Assembly (NCBI GenBank): GCA_031272455.1
Contig: JAISTS010000068.1
Span: 1-54,491, forward strand
Source: Tannerella sp.
Lineage (GTDB): Bacteria > Bacteroidota > Bacteroidia > Bacteroidales > Tannerellaceae
Length of the DNA: 54,491 bases
Direction: 5' to 3'
Part shown: positions 39,473-50,200 of the stretch, one piece after another
Layout of the letters: every line of letters starts with the position of its first letter
Numbering within the stretch: position 1 is the first letter of the stretch
Made by a program: the position numbers and the translations under genes
Notes under the pieces: model-generated
What the model was told of the DNA's origin: nothing
Seen by the model: the letters and a program-made list of their open reading frames with translations, nothing else
Database searches by the model: none

Positions 39473-40195
39473 TCACTGTTTTTTATTGTGCAAGCTATCG
39501 CTGATACGTCCTTCGTCGGCATAGCTGTAATACGTTGAATCGCTGAGTATGATATGGTCGAGGATGCTGATATTGAATATTCGGGCTGCCTCTATCAGCT
39601 TGAATGTCAGCCTGTCGTCTTCGGCGCTTGGCGTCGTGTTGCCCGACGGGTGATTGTGGCAAAGCACTATTCCGGCGCTGAGCGTTTCTATCGCCGCCTT
39701 CATAATCAATTGGATGTCAACCTGTAAAGAGCCGACGCCGCCCTGCCCGATTTTCACCTTGTTCATCACTTTGCCTGCTCGGTTGGTCAGCGCCACCCAC
39801 ATTTCTTCGTAAGGCAGGTCGCAGAGTTGCGGATAGAACAGGTCGAAAGCGTCGCGGCTGCATCTGATGACGTGTCGTTCGGGCGCCGAGGTCGCACGTT
39901 TACGCCGTCCAAGCTCAAGCGCAGCGACTATGGCTACAGCCCGCGCCTCGCCTATTCCGCGAAACGACATCAGGTCTTTGACCGACAGCTTTCCGAGGGC
40001 GTTAAGGTTGTTGGAAACGGAGTTAAGGATACGCTGTGCCAGCTGTACGACGGTTTCTTCGGTATTACCTGAGTTGATCAGGATAGCTAACAGTTCGGCG
40101 TCGCTGAGCGCCGAAGCGCCCTTGAGCAACAGTTTCTCGCGCGGACGGTCTTCGGCTGCCCACTCTTTGATACGTAGCCTCGCGTCGGGTTCCAT
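39473..40195 (-). CDS. radC: RadC family (JAMM/MPN+) protein
   Basis: RPREKLLLKGASALSDAELLAILI, LCHNHPSGNTTPSAEDDRLT. Confidence 0.96.
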   Translation of the reverse strand: MEPDARLRIKEWAAEDRPREKLLLKGASALSDAELLAILINSGNTEETVVQLAQRILNSVSNNLNALGKLSVKDLMSFRGIGEARAVAIVAALELGRRKRATSAPERHVIRCSRDAFDLFYPQLCDLPYEEMWVALTNRAGKVMNKVKIGQGGVGSLQVDIQLIMKAAIETLSAGIVLCHNHPSGNTTPSAEDDRLTFKLIEAARIFNISILDHIILSDSTYYSYADEGRISDSLHNKKQ

Positions 40196-40197
40196 TT

Positions 40198-40761
40198 TTA
40201 TCTTACCCGTCCGACATACGAGCCGTCGCGGGTGTCAATTTCTACCATATCGCCCACGTTAATAAATAGAGGTACGCGAACCTCGGCGCCTGTTTCCAAA
40301 GTAGCCGCCTTGAGCGTGTTGGTCGCCGTATCGCCTTTGATACCCGGCTCAGTATAAGTAACTTCGAGCGTTACGTGAGCGGGCAGCTCGCAAGTCAGGA
40401 TCGTCTCGCTCTCGGCATGCACCATCGCTTCGACCGTATCGCCGTCTTTGAGAAACTGCACTCCGTCGATGCTTTCGCCGGGCAGCGAAATCTGCTCAAA
40501 CGTTTCGGGGTGCATAAAGTTGTATCCCATATCATCCTTATACAGAAACTGATACGGACGACGCTCGATACGCACTTCCTCAACTTTGACGCCCGAATTC
40601 CAAGTCTTGTCGATGACACGACCGGTCGTAACATTTTTCAGCTTTGTACGCACGAAAGCCGGACCCTTGCCGGGCTTGACGTGGAGAAATTCAACAATAA
40701 AAAAATACGAGCCGTCGATGTCAAGACACATCCCGTTTCTAAAATCTGCTGTTGTAGCCAT
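40198..40761 (-). CDS. efp: Elongation factor P
   Basis: [44 protein letters not shown]. Confidence 0.97.
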   Translation of the reverse strand: MATTADFRNGMCLDIDGSYFFIVEFLHVKPGKGPAFVRTKLKNVTTGRVIDKTWNSGVKVEEVRIERRPYQFLYKDDMGYNFMHPETFEQISLPGESIDGVQFLKDGDTVEAMVHAESETILTCELPAHVTLEVTYTEPGIKGDTATNTLKAATLETGAEVRVPLFINVGDMVEIDTRDGSYVGRVR

Positions 40762-40853
40762 AATTTTTGTTTGTTATTCTTAATTTTTTGCGCAAAAGTA
40801 GCACTTTTTAAGCAATTCTACAAATATTTTTTTAACAATTAAGGAAATTTAAA

Positions 40854-40883
40854 TTTGTATTACAAAAAAAGATTTTACCTTTG
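40854..40883 (+). promoter_or_regulatory. Promoter TTTG-N18-TACCTTTG upstream of lipoprotein gene
   Basis: TTTG 40854-40857, TACCTTTG 40876-40883. Confidence 0.6.
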
Positions 40884-40934
40884 CGGCGTGATTTACTTTG
40901 TATTTTAATGGTTTATGAATATAAATTTTAAATT

Positions 40935-42041
40935 ATGAACAAAAAACTTAGCTTTGAGAAAGCGCTTGCGCTTGGAATTATTATTGTATCTGCATTCGCC
41001 GTGTTTCTGCCCGGATGCAAAGATGATTACGATCCGCAGTTCGAGTACATCAATCACCGTATAGACTCTGTCAATCAGCAATTTACGGCGTTGCGCAACG
41101 AACTTAATTCACGGATTGCCCAAATTCAGTCGTCGCTCAGCGGCAACTACTCTATCAAGGAAGTCCAGACCATCACCACCGGCACCGGCGGCATCAGATT
41201 GATAATGACCAACCCCGACGGTCAGGACATACAGTATGTTATCCGAAACGGAGCTGACGGCGCTACGGGAAGCGTCTGGGATATCGACGACTATACCGGA
41301 AACTGGATATGCGATGGCGAATTGACCGACTACAGGGCTGTCGGCGTCAATGGCGTCAATGCAAAGGCTCCTTATATCAGGGCTTCCGATTCGCTGTGGG
41401 TCATCCCGCAGTGGAACGCGACCACGCAGACGTACGTTGACTCCGTAACGACCATCAAGGCGGCGGGCAGCAGCGGCACTACGATGATTACGTATGCGAC
41501 AGGGGATACTTACGGCAACTACACCCTGCACGTTGTCGGCAACGACCTTGCTACGTGGTACGACATCCCGCTGTATTCAGGAAAAACCCTGCAACTGCTT
41601 GGGCATATCCGCAGGTATCAGCTGCTTACCAACCTGTCGCTCAGCGAAATAAGCACCGACACGCTGAAATTTACGGCTTCGCTGTCGGGCAGCACGGTTG
41701 TTACTTCGCTTCAGTCAGACAGCGTTGCTCTTGTTATCAGCACCGACGCATCATCAGCTGCGCTGACAAATCTGCGTCTCAAAAATTCTAAGGGCGCTGT
41801 GCTTCCGCTGAAGTTTGGCACTCCGGTAGCTATGAGTTCAAGCGGCGTAGTAACGAAATCATTGGAGCTGAACGGCGGCAATACGATTTACTATCTCCCG
41901 CTGCTGAACGAGACATTGGATTCATACTCCACAGTTGCAGATTTCAAACTCAATTTCGTATCAGGGGCAGTCTATTATCTCGCCAACGATTTGAATTTGA
42001 CGTCGAACTATTCGTCATGGACAATCGTGCCTGAACCTTAA
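40935..42041 (+). CDS. Putative lipoprotein with N-terminal coiled coil (DUF4988-like) and beta-rich C-terminus
   Basis: Lipobox-like FLPGC, then YDPQFEYINHRIDSVNQQFTALRNELNSRIAQIQSSL; GADGATGSVWDIDDYTGNW segment. Confidence 0.65.
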   Translation: MNKKLSFEKALALGIIIVSAFAVFLPGCKDDYDPQFEYINHRIDSVNQQFTALRNELNSRIAQIQSSLSGNYSIKEVQTITTGTGGIRLIMTNPDGQDIQYVIRNGADGATGSVWDIDDYTGNWICDGELTDYRAVGVNGVNAKAPYIRASDSLWVIPQWNATTQTYVDSVTTIKAAGSSGTTMITYATGDTYGNYTLHVVGNDLATWYDIPLYSGKTLQLLGHIRRYQLLTNLSLSEISTDTLKFTASLSGSTVVTSLQSDSVALVISTDASSAALTNLRLKNSKGAVLPLKFGTPVAMSSSGVVTKSLELNGGNTIYYLPLLNETLDSYSTVADFKLNFVSGAVYYLANDLNLTSNYSSWTIVPEP

Positions 42042-42094
42042 CGGCGATTTCAGGCAAAACGCACATACAGGGAGCAGGGCTGTCGGCAGGATTT

Positions 42095-42847
42095 TCATCC
42101 CGTCGTCAGCCACTTCTTGAAGTGCGACGCCTTGTTCTTGCTGATGTAAATACGTTCGGGAGTATCAACGTCGAGCGTGATTAGCAGGCGGTTATCGAAC
42201 CAGATTGTAATGTTCTTGACGCAGTCTTTGGCGATGATAAACTGTTTGTTGGCGCGAAAAAACTTCGAGGGGTTGAGCGAGTCGAAAATATTATCTAACG
42301 GCTTGACGTAGTGATAATTAGCATCATCTTTCAGTACGACGCGCGTATTGCCTCCGCTGCAATAGAAATACGCTATACGGTCAACGCTGACGGGGATAAG
42401 TTCGTTGTTGACGGGCATCAGCAGGCGTTCGGAGAACTTGCCCGCGAGCATCAGTTGCGAAAAATCGGGAAAATCGCGCAGGCTCGTCGTTTTGGTTAGC
42501 TTGCGGAACTTGTCCAAGGCGCGTTTCAGATCGTCCGCCTCGATCGGTTTCAGCAGATAATCAATGCTGTTGACCTTGAACGCTTCGATGGCGTATTCGT
42601 CGTAAGCGGTCGTAAAAATGACGGGCGCATCAACAGCCGCAGCAGCAAAAATATTGAACGCCGAGCCGTCGGACAGATGTATATCCATAAAAATCAGATC
42701 GGGCGCCGGATGCTGGTTAAGCCATCTGACGGTCTGGATTACGCTCTCGGTATGACCGGCTACTTCCACGGTCGGGTCAACTTCGGTAATGATACTTTTC
42801 AGGTTGTCAAAAGCCGCGTTTTCATCTTCAACAATAAGTACTTTCAT
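42095..42847 (-). CDS. LytTR-family response regulator
   Basis: Start placed at MKVLIVEDENAAFDNL; receiver DLIFMDIHLSDGSAF, KPIEADDL; LytTR-like SVDRIAYFYCSGGNTRVVLKD...FRANKQFII. Confidence 0.92.
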   Translation of the reverse strand: MKVLIVEDENAAFDNLKSIITEVDPTVEVAGHTESVIQTVRWLNQHPAPDLIFMDIHLSDGSAFNIFAAAAVDAPVIFTTAYDEYAIEAFKVNSIDYLLKPIEADDLKRALDKFRKLTKTTSLRDFPDFSQLMLAGKFSERLLMPVNNELIPVSVDRIAYFYCSGGNTRVVLKDDANYHYVKPLDNIFDSLNPSKFFRANKQFIIAKDCVKNITIWFDNRLLITLDVDTPERIYISKNKASHFKKWLTTG

Positions 42848-42943
42848 TTTTTGTTCGTTAAAAGTTTTTCGCATTACAAAATTAAGACTTTCCCGCGAAA
42901 CAGTCAAATTTTTTTACTACTTTTGCCTAAATTTTTAAGCCGT

Positions 42944-43969
42944 ATGATAAGAGAATGGATTGATAAATTAAAGTCGTACAGGATTTTATTTCTCGTCAGC
43001 CTGATTACGGGCGCCTTCATAATCTATCCGCTGATATTCGACCTGCCCGAAGAACTGATGAGCCTGACGAGCCAAGAGGAGTATGTCGAGCATATTATCT
43101 TTTTCATTTACAGATATTTATACTTTTGCTTGCTGACTTGGCTGCTGCTCAAATACAACGTTCACCATCTCAAAAAACCGTTTTTCCCCGAACGGCTGTC
43201 GGTGATGGCGCTCATTACTGTCGCCGCTTACGGCGTTTACGCCCTGATAGCCGGATTATCGGCAACTATCAGCGACGCAGGCAGCGGATTGCTGATTTTC
43301 CAGTTCGTCGTAAACTTTCTGATTTGCATTTTCATTGCCGGTCTGATAGCGATGTACTCAAAACAGCGTGAGCATATACTTGAAATTGAGCACCTTAAAA
43401 CGGATAATCTGAAAAGCCGTTTCGACGCGCTGTCGGGACAGATCAACCCGCATTTCTTTTTCAATTCGCTCAATGGCTTGTCGTCGCTCGTCCGCAGCAA
43501 CAAGAAACAGCAGACGCTCGAATACATCAACAAGCTGTCGGAAGTCTTTCGCTACATACTCCAGAGCGACAAACGCAGCCTCGTTGAGCTGAACGACGAG
43601 CTTGGATTCCTCGCCTCGTTCGGATACCTGCAGGAATTGCGCTACGGCGAGCATCTGCGGATTATCGTCAATGTGCCCGAAGACAAAAAAACCAAACAGT
43701 TGCCGGTGCTGTCGCTACTGCCGCTGATAGGCAATATAGTGAAACACAACGTTATAGACAGTGAAAACAAGATGGTTGTCGTCGTCAGTGTAAACGAAAA
43801 CGACGAATTGCTGATTTCAAATCCCGTCCGCCGCAAGCTCGAAGAAGACGGACCGCACGGACTGGGGCTGACCAATCTTGCCGACCGGTTTGCGCTTATG
43901 CTTAACAAAAAAATAAGGATTGAACCCGATGAGGATGGCTATTTCAATGTATATCTGCCTCTTACGTGA
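42944..43969 (+). CDS. LytS/YehU-type sensor histidine kinase (HisKA_7TM-less, PF06580 type)
   Basis: Start moved to MIREWIDKLKSYRILFLV; QINPHFFFNSLNGLSSLV; GLGLTNLADRF. Confidence 0.9.
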   Translation: MIREWIDKLKSYRILFLVSLITGAFIIYPLIFDLPEELMSLTSQEEYVEHIIFFIYRYLYFCLLTWLLLKYNVHHLKKPFFPERLSVMALITVAAYGVYALIAGLSATISDAGSGLLIFQFVVNFLICIFIAGLIAMYSKQREHILEIEHLKTDNLKSRFDALSGQINPHFFFNSLNGLSSLVRSNKKQQTLEYINKLSEVFRYILQSDKRSLVELNDELGFLASFGYLQELRYGEHLRIIVNVPEDKKTKQLPVLSLLPLIGNIVKHNVIDSENKMVVVVSVNENDELLISNPVRRKLEEDGPHGLGLTNLADRFALMLNKKIRIEPDEDGYFNVYLPLT

Positions 43970-44041
43970 ACTGTGCCGGGGTCGAACCGGCGACCTCCGC
44001 CCTGTCAAGGCGGCGCTCTGAACCAACTGAGCTAACAGTTC
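43967..44041 (-). tRNA. tRNA-Val (anticodon GAC), CCA not encoded
   Basis: Reverse complement GAACTGT TA GCTC AGTTGGTTCA GAGC G CCGCC TTGACAG GGCGG AGGTC GCCGG TTCGACC CCGGC ACAGTTC A; all four stems pair, loop TTGACAG gives GAC. Confidence 0.95.
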
Positions 44042-44116
44042 ATCGTTTGCGGGTGCAAAATTATAAAAAAAAATCCATACCTTTGCCATCTCTTAACGAA
44101 ACAGAACAAAAAAAAT

Positions 44117-45595
44117 ATGGGACAAAACGTTAATTTAACGATTTACAATACGTTAACACGGCAGAAAGAAGTTTTCGAGCCTCTGCATCCGCCGCACGTC
44201 GGTATGTACGTTTGCGGTCCGACGGTTTACGGCGACCCGCATCTTGGTCACGCACGCCCGGCTATCACTTTCGACGTGCTTTTTCGCTATCTGCAACATC
44301 TCGGCTACAAGGTGCGTTACGTGCGCAATATCACCGACGTAGGTCATTTGGAAAACGACGCCGACAGCGGCGAAGACAAGATTGCCAAGAAGGCGCGTGT
44401 CGAACAGCTTGAACCGATGGAAGTTGTGCAATATTACCTGCTGCGCTATCAGGACGCAATGCGGGCGCTCAACGTGCTGCCGCCAAGCATCGAGCCGCAC
44501 GCTTCGGGACATATCATCGAACAGATTGAGCTTGTCAGTCAGATTCTTGACAACGGCTATGCCTACGTCAGCGAAGGCTCGGTCTATTTCGACGTTGTGA
44601 AATACAACAACGACCATCGCTACGGCATACTTTCAAACCGTAATATCGACGATATGCTCAACACGACACGCGAGCTTGAAGGGCAGGACGAAAAACGCAA
44701 TCCGCTTGATTTCGCCCTCTGGAAAAAGGCTCAACCCGAGCATATTATGCGCTGGTCATCGCCATGGAGCGACGGGTTCCCCGGCTGGCATTGCGAATGT
44801 ACGGCTATGGGACGCAAATATCTCGGCGAGCATTTCGACATACACGGCGGCGGGATGGATCTGATTTTCCCGCATCACGAATGTGAAATAGCGCAAGCTG
44901 TGGCATCGCAGGGCAGCGATATAGTCCGCTACTGGATGCACAACAATATGATAACCGTCAACGGTCAAAAAATGGGCAAGTCGCTCGGCAATTTCATCAC
45001 GCTCGAACAGTTTTTCACCGGCTCTCACCCGATGCTCACTCAGGCTTACGCGCCGATGACGATTCGTTTCTTTATCCTCCAAGCGCACTATCGCAGCACG
45101 GTCGATTTCAGCAACGAGGCTCTGCAAGCCGCCGGAAAAGGGCTGGAACGCCTGCTCGAAACCTTCGAGCGGCTCGGCAAACTGACGCCTTCTGCCGCTT
45201 CGACCGTCGATGTGAAAGGCTTGCGCCAACGCTGCGAAGAAGCGATGTGCGACGACCTGAATACGCCTGTCGTCATCTCGCATCTCTTTGACGCCGCAAA
45301 AGCGATAAACACCGTCAGCGACGGCAACGGCACGATTTCGGCAGCCGACCTCGACGAGCTGAAAGCCGTTTTTGCCCTTTTCATCGGAGATATTCTCGGA
45401 CTGAAATCAGCCGACAGCGGCGGCGATGCCAAACGCGAAGAAGCCTATCGCAAAGCTGTTGATCTGCTGCTCAATATCCGACTGCAAGCCAAGCAAAACA
45501 AAGACTGGGCGACCTCGGACAGGATACGTAACGAGCTGACAGAATGTGGATTCACTGTAAAAGATACAAAAGACGGATTTGAATGGACAATATGA
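44117..45595 (+). CDS. cysS: Cysteinyl-tRNA synthetase
   Basis: [57 protein letters not shown]. Confidence 0.98.
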   Translation: MGQNVNLTIYNTLTRQKEVFEPLHPPHVGMYVCGPTVYGDPHLGHARPAITFDVLFRYLQHLGYKVRYVRNITDVGHLENDADSGEDKIAKKARVEQLEPMEVVQYYLLRYQDAMRALNVLPPSIEPHASGHIIEQIELVSQILDNGYAYVSEGSVYFDVVKYNNDHRYGILSNRNIDDMLNTTRELEGQDEKRNPLDFALWKKAQPEHIMRWSSPWSDGFPGWHCECTAMGRKYLGEHFDIHGGGMDLIFPHHECEIAQAVASQGSDIVRYWMHNNMITVNGQKMGKSLGNFITLEQFFTGSHPMLTQAYAPMTIRFFILQAHYRSTVDFSNEALQAAGKGLERLLETFERLGKLTPSAASTVDVKGLRQRCEEAMCDDLNTPVVISHLFDAAKAINTVSDGNGTISAADLDELKAVFALFIGDILGLKSADSGGDAKREEAYRKAVDLLLNIRLQAKQNKDWATSDRIRNELTECGFTVKDTKDGFEWTI

Positions 45596-46002
45596 ACGGA
45601 ATAAAAGATTTTTTCAAAAACGACGCCTTCGCAGCCAATGCCGGCGTCGAACTGCTCGAAGCGGGCAACGGATATGCGCGTGCGCGTATGGAAATCAAGC
45701 CGATGCACCTCAACGGAGGCGGCGTATGTCAAGGCGGAGCTATCTTTACGCTGGCAGACCTCGCCTTTGCCGTCGCTTGCAACAGCCACGCAACGCTCAC
45801 ACTGTCAATTACTTCGGCTATTCAGATTTTCAAGTCCGAAAAGTCGGGATTCCTGTATGCCGAAGCGCGTGAGATTTACGACCATAAACGACTGTCGCAC
45901 TGCGAAGTACGCATTACCAACGAACATGGCGACCTCGTCGCGACCTTCAACGGCACGGGCTATCGCAAAGACACCCCGCTGCCTTTCGAGCCTCTGAAAT
46001 GA
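45583..46002 (+). CDS. PaaI-type hotdog-fold thioesterase
   Basis: [25 protein letters not shown]; overlaps the end of cysS. Confidence 0.9.
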   Translation: MDNMNGIKDFFKNDAFAANAGVELLEAGNGYARARMEIKPMHLNGGGVCQGGAIFTLADLAFAVACNSHATLTLSITSAIQIFKSEKSGFLYAEAREIYDHKRLSHCEVRITNEHGDLVATFNGTGYRKDTPLPFEPLK

Positions 46003-46035
46003 TATTTAGTAACCCATATATATTAATGTATAGCA

Positions 46036-47058
46036 ATGAGAAGTTTTGCAAGCGACAACAATTCGGGCGTTCATCCGCTGATAATGGATGCAGTAGTCAG
46101 CGCCAACCTCGACCATTCGGTAGGTTACGGCGACGACCCGTGGACAGTAACCGCCCTGCGTAAGTTAAAAGAGACCTTCGGCGAGACAGCCGAGCCGTTC
46201 ATAGTGTTCAACGGAACGGGCGCCAACTCGGTAGCCCTGCAAGCCGCAGCCCGCTCGTTCAACAGCATAATATGCTCACAGACAGCCCATATCTATGTGG
46301 ATGAATGTGGAGCGCCCGCGCGTCTTACCGGCGCAACAGTGATTGCCGTCCCGACCGCCGACGGCAAACTGACGCCCGACCTCATCCGTCCCCACCTCCA
46401 TAATTTCGGCGTATGCCATCACTCCTGCCCGAAAGCCGTCTATATCTCGCAGGCAAGCGAACTGGGCACGATTTATACCATCGACGAGACGCACGCTATA
46501 GCCGACCTGCTGCATCAATACGATATGTACCTGCACGTTGACGGAGCACGGCTCGCCAACGCCTGCGCCGCCCTCGACTGCACGATGAAAGAACTGACTG
46601 TCGATGCGGGAGTGGACATTTTGAGCTTCGGGGGAACGAAAAACGGGATGATGACGGGCGAAGCAGTCATAGCGTTCCGCCCCGAACTGGCTGAAAACCT
46701 GCACTATTTTCGCAAACAGTCGGCTCAGCTCGCCTCGAAAATGCGCTACCTCTCAGCCCAGTTTATCCCCTACTTGGAGAACGACCTCTGGCTGCAAAAC
46801 GCCGCTCACGCCAACCGTATGGCGGCTAAGCTCGTCGCCATACTGCAACAGTTCCCGCAAGTGAAACTGACGCAAAAACCTGAGACAAACCAGATTTTTT
46901 TCACTATGCCACCGAAGGCAGCCCGCAAGCTGGCAGAGAAATATTTTTTCTATTACTGGAACGAAGACGCCTGCGAAGTGCGGCTTGTAACGTCTTGGGA
47001 TACAACTGACGACGACCTCGCCGGCTTGGAACGGGCGCTGACAGAGGCTATGGCTTGA
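46036..47058 (+). CDS. Low-specificity threonine aldolase / beta-eliminating lyase family
   Basis: MRSFASDNNSGVHPLIMDAV, HVDGARLANACAAL, SFGGTKNGMMTGEAVI (PLP lysine). Confidence 0.92.
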   Translation: MRSFASDNNSGVHPLIMDAVVSANLDHSVGYGDDPWTVTALRKLKETFGETAEPFIVFNGTGANSVALQAAARSFNSIICSQTAHIYVDECGAPARLTGATVIAVPTADGKLTPDLIRPHLHNFGVCHHSCPKAVYISQASELGTIYTIDETHAIADLLHQYDMYLHVDGARLANACAALDCTMKELTVDAGVDILSFGGTKNGMMTGEAVIAFRPELAENLHYFRKQSAQLASKMRYLSAQFIPYLENDLWLQNAAHANRMAAKLVAILQQFPQVKLTQKPETNQIFFTMPPKAARKLAEKYFFYYWNEDACEVRLVTSWDTTDDDLAGLERALTEAMA

Positions 47059-47143
47059 TTTTTCCATTTTTCCGTTAAACCGTTTTTAGAACAAGCAATC
47101 TGACATAGAACACAGATTTTTTTTGTCATTTTGCGCCGTAATT

Positions 47144-47175
47144 TTTGCACATAAAAAAAATGTTGCTTACCTTTG
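47144..47175 (+). promoter_or_regulatory. Promoter TTTG-N20-TACCTTTG for the susC operon
   Basis: TTTG 47144-47147, TACCTTTG 47168-47175, 42 bp before the susC ATG. Confidence 0.65.
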
Positions 47176-47217
47176 ACGGCTGTAATCAACAAATATTAAC
47201 AAGTAATTTCAATTTTT

Positions 47218-50200
47218 ATGATTAAAAATGGTTTATGCAAATGGATTAGCAGAATTTTTATCTGCTTGACAATCACAATGTTATGGGGGGGGGCATTCGC
47301 CCAGACCACGTCGCGCATCAGCGGTACGGTAGTGGACGAAAACGGCGAAACCCTCATAGGAGTCAACGTGGTAGTAGTCGGCACGACGCAGGGAACGGTT
47401 ACCGATATCGACGGTAATTTCTCGCTTCAGGCTGCCGAAGGCGCTACGCTGAGAATATCTATGGTGGGCTTTAAGACGCTCGATGTCAAAGCTCGCACGG
47501 GCGGTATGCGTATCATACTGTCTGAAGACACCGAACTGCTTGAAGAAGTGGTCGTTACCGGTTATGGCGTTACCAAAAAAGCGGCATTTACAGGTTCCGC
47601 ACAGGTGATAGGTAACGACGTGGTAACCAAGAGGATAGATGCCAACGTCCTCAAATCGCTTGAAGGTGCAGTTACGGGTGTACAAGTCAACAATGGCACG
47701 GGACAGCCCGGCGCTTTCGCCTCAACGACCATCCGCGGTATAGGCTCGGCAAACTCCGGTACGGAGCCTCTGTTCGTCATCGACGGCATACCTATCTTCA
47801 CCGATAAGGTTGGCGGCTGGACAGATATGGAAGTCAGCCCTATGGCAAACATCAATCCGAATGACATTGAGAGCATTACGGTGCTGAAAGACGCAACGGC
47901 AACGGCAATTTACGGCGCCCGCGCAGCTAACGGCGTAATCGTCATCTCGACAAAGAAAGGTAAAGCTGGCAAGACACGCTTCAACTTCAGCGCAAAATAC
48001 GGCAAGACGTTTATCGCGCACGTACAGCCCGGCTATCGCATGGTAGGACTGGACAAGTACAAGGAGATCTGGACCGAAGGCTATATAAATTCGGGCGATG
48101 CCGAGACAAGAGAAGAAGCCTACGCCCTGCTGAAAGAAAATGCGCTCAACTGGTACGACACCGATATCGACGCCGTACCGAGCGTTGACTGGCTCGAGCT
48201 TGCTATGCAAACCGGTCGCGTACAGGAATATAACATCGACCTGCAAGGCGGCGGCGAGAACGAACGCCACTACGTCAGCCTCGGTTATTTCGAGAATCAA
48301 GGCTCGCTGATAGGTTCGGGTATGAAACGCTATACCGGACGCCTCAATCTCGAAGGCGAGTCGGGACGTATCGGATACGGCATCTCTATCAATGCGGGAT
48401 TTTCCGATATCGACAATATCCCGAACAACAGCTCATATACGCATCCTATCGTGATGGTTTACGACAGCCGCCCGTTTGAACAGCCCATCCTGCCCGACGG
48501 CACCTACGGAATGTATCAAATCGGCTCGTACAATCTCGTTGCTCTGTACGACAAGGAAAAGGGCGACATCAAAAATCAAAAAAGCACGTCGGCGGTTATC
48601 AATCCGTTCTTCACCTACCGGATAGGTAAGGATTTTCTCTGGAAAACGAATGCGGGATTGAGCATCTTCGACCTGAACGAGTTCTATTACTACGGACCGT
48701 ACAGTCCCGAATACGGACAAAACGGTATGAACGGCGAGAAAGTGTTGAACCGCTCGACTATCTACAACATTACCAACACATTGAGCTATAATCACACCTT
48801 CAATTCGGTGCATACGCTGAATGCTATGCTGGGACAGGAGGCGCAACGCTCGTCGCTGACAGGCGTCAAAGCCGAAGCCACCAATTATCCCTCCGACGCC
48901 GTGATTGAGCTTGTCAACGCCTCGACACCCAAAAACGCCGAGTCAACCAGCCGCGCAAGTACGCTGGCATCGTTCTTCTTCAATGGCGAATACGACTACA
49001 GCAGTAAATATTATTTCTCGACATCGTTCCGCTACGACGCATCCTCGCGCTTCGGTACGAACAACCGCTGGGCGCCCTTCTGGTCGGTCGGCGGTAAATA
49101 CCGTATCTCGCAGGAAGAAGCTTTTCAAAGTACAAAGAGCTGGCTGTCAGACCTTACCGTTCGCGCAAGCTACGGTACGGTAGGTAATCAGGATATTTTC
49201 AGCTCGTATTATCCTTATCTTGGACTGTATAAGTTCGGATATCCATACAACTCCAATCCGGGAGCACGTCCGACGCAGATCTATTCGCCCGACCTGAAAT
49301 GGGAAACGGTCAAGAAATTCGACGTCGGTTTGAACGCCGTCCTTTTCGACCGCCTCTCGCTCGAATTTGACTTCTACAACCAGCGCACTACGGATATGAT
49401 TTTCGAGGTACCCCTGTCGCTGACTACCGGCTATTCCAATGTGCTTCAGAACATTGGCGAAATGGAAAATCAGGGCATTGAGTTTATGGTCAACCTCGCT
49501 GCCGTCAAGACCAAAGATTTCTCTTGGGACATCCGTCTGAACGGCACTGCCAACCGCAACAAAATCGTCGCTCTGGCTACCGACAAACCTATCGAAGGCA
49601 CGTGGTACATACGCAAGGTCGGACTGCCCTACAACACGTTCTATCTGCAGAAATTTGCAGGCGTTGACACGGAGACAGGTCAAGCGCTGTTCTATGTTGA
49701 CGAGACCTGTACGACGACGACAACCAGCATCAACGAAGCCAAACAGCAGAATGTAGGCTCGGCTGACCCGAAATTCTACGGCGGTATAGGCACATCGTTC
49801 GCTTACAAAGGTTTCGACCTCTCGCTCGACGGCTCGTTCTCGCTCGGCGGACACGTCTTTAACTCCGGCGCACGCTACGACCTGATGGCTGGACACTACG
49901 AACTCGGTCCCGTTGCCGAATATGTTTACGAACACCGCTGGAAACAGCCGGGCGATGTTACCGACATCCCGAAGTTTATAGCCGGCGGCAACAGCGATTT
50001 CGGCAAACGCCATTCGCGCTTCGTTTACAGCTCGTCGCACTTCCGTATGAAAGCAGTTAATTTCGGCTATACGATACCGAAAAGCCTAAGCAAAGCTCTC
50101 ACCATCGACAATCTGAGAGTGTTCCTGACAGCCGATAACCTGTTTATCATCACGGCAAAAGATTTTCAGGGCTTCGACCCGCAAGCTACATCAGACGGCT

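Noticed and set aside
49147-50040. 297-aa minus-strand ORF
   Set aside because: Antisense to susC; shadow ORF.
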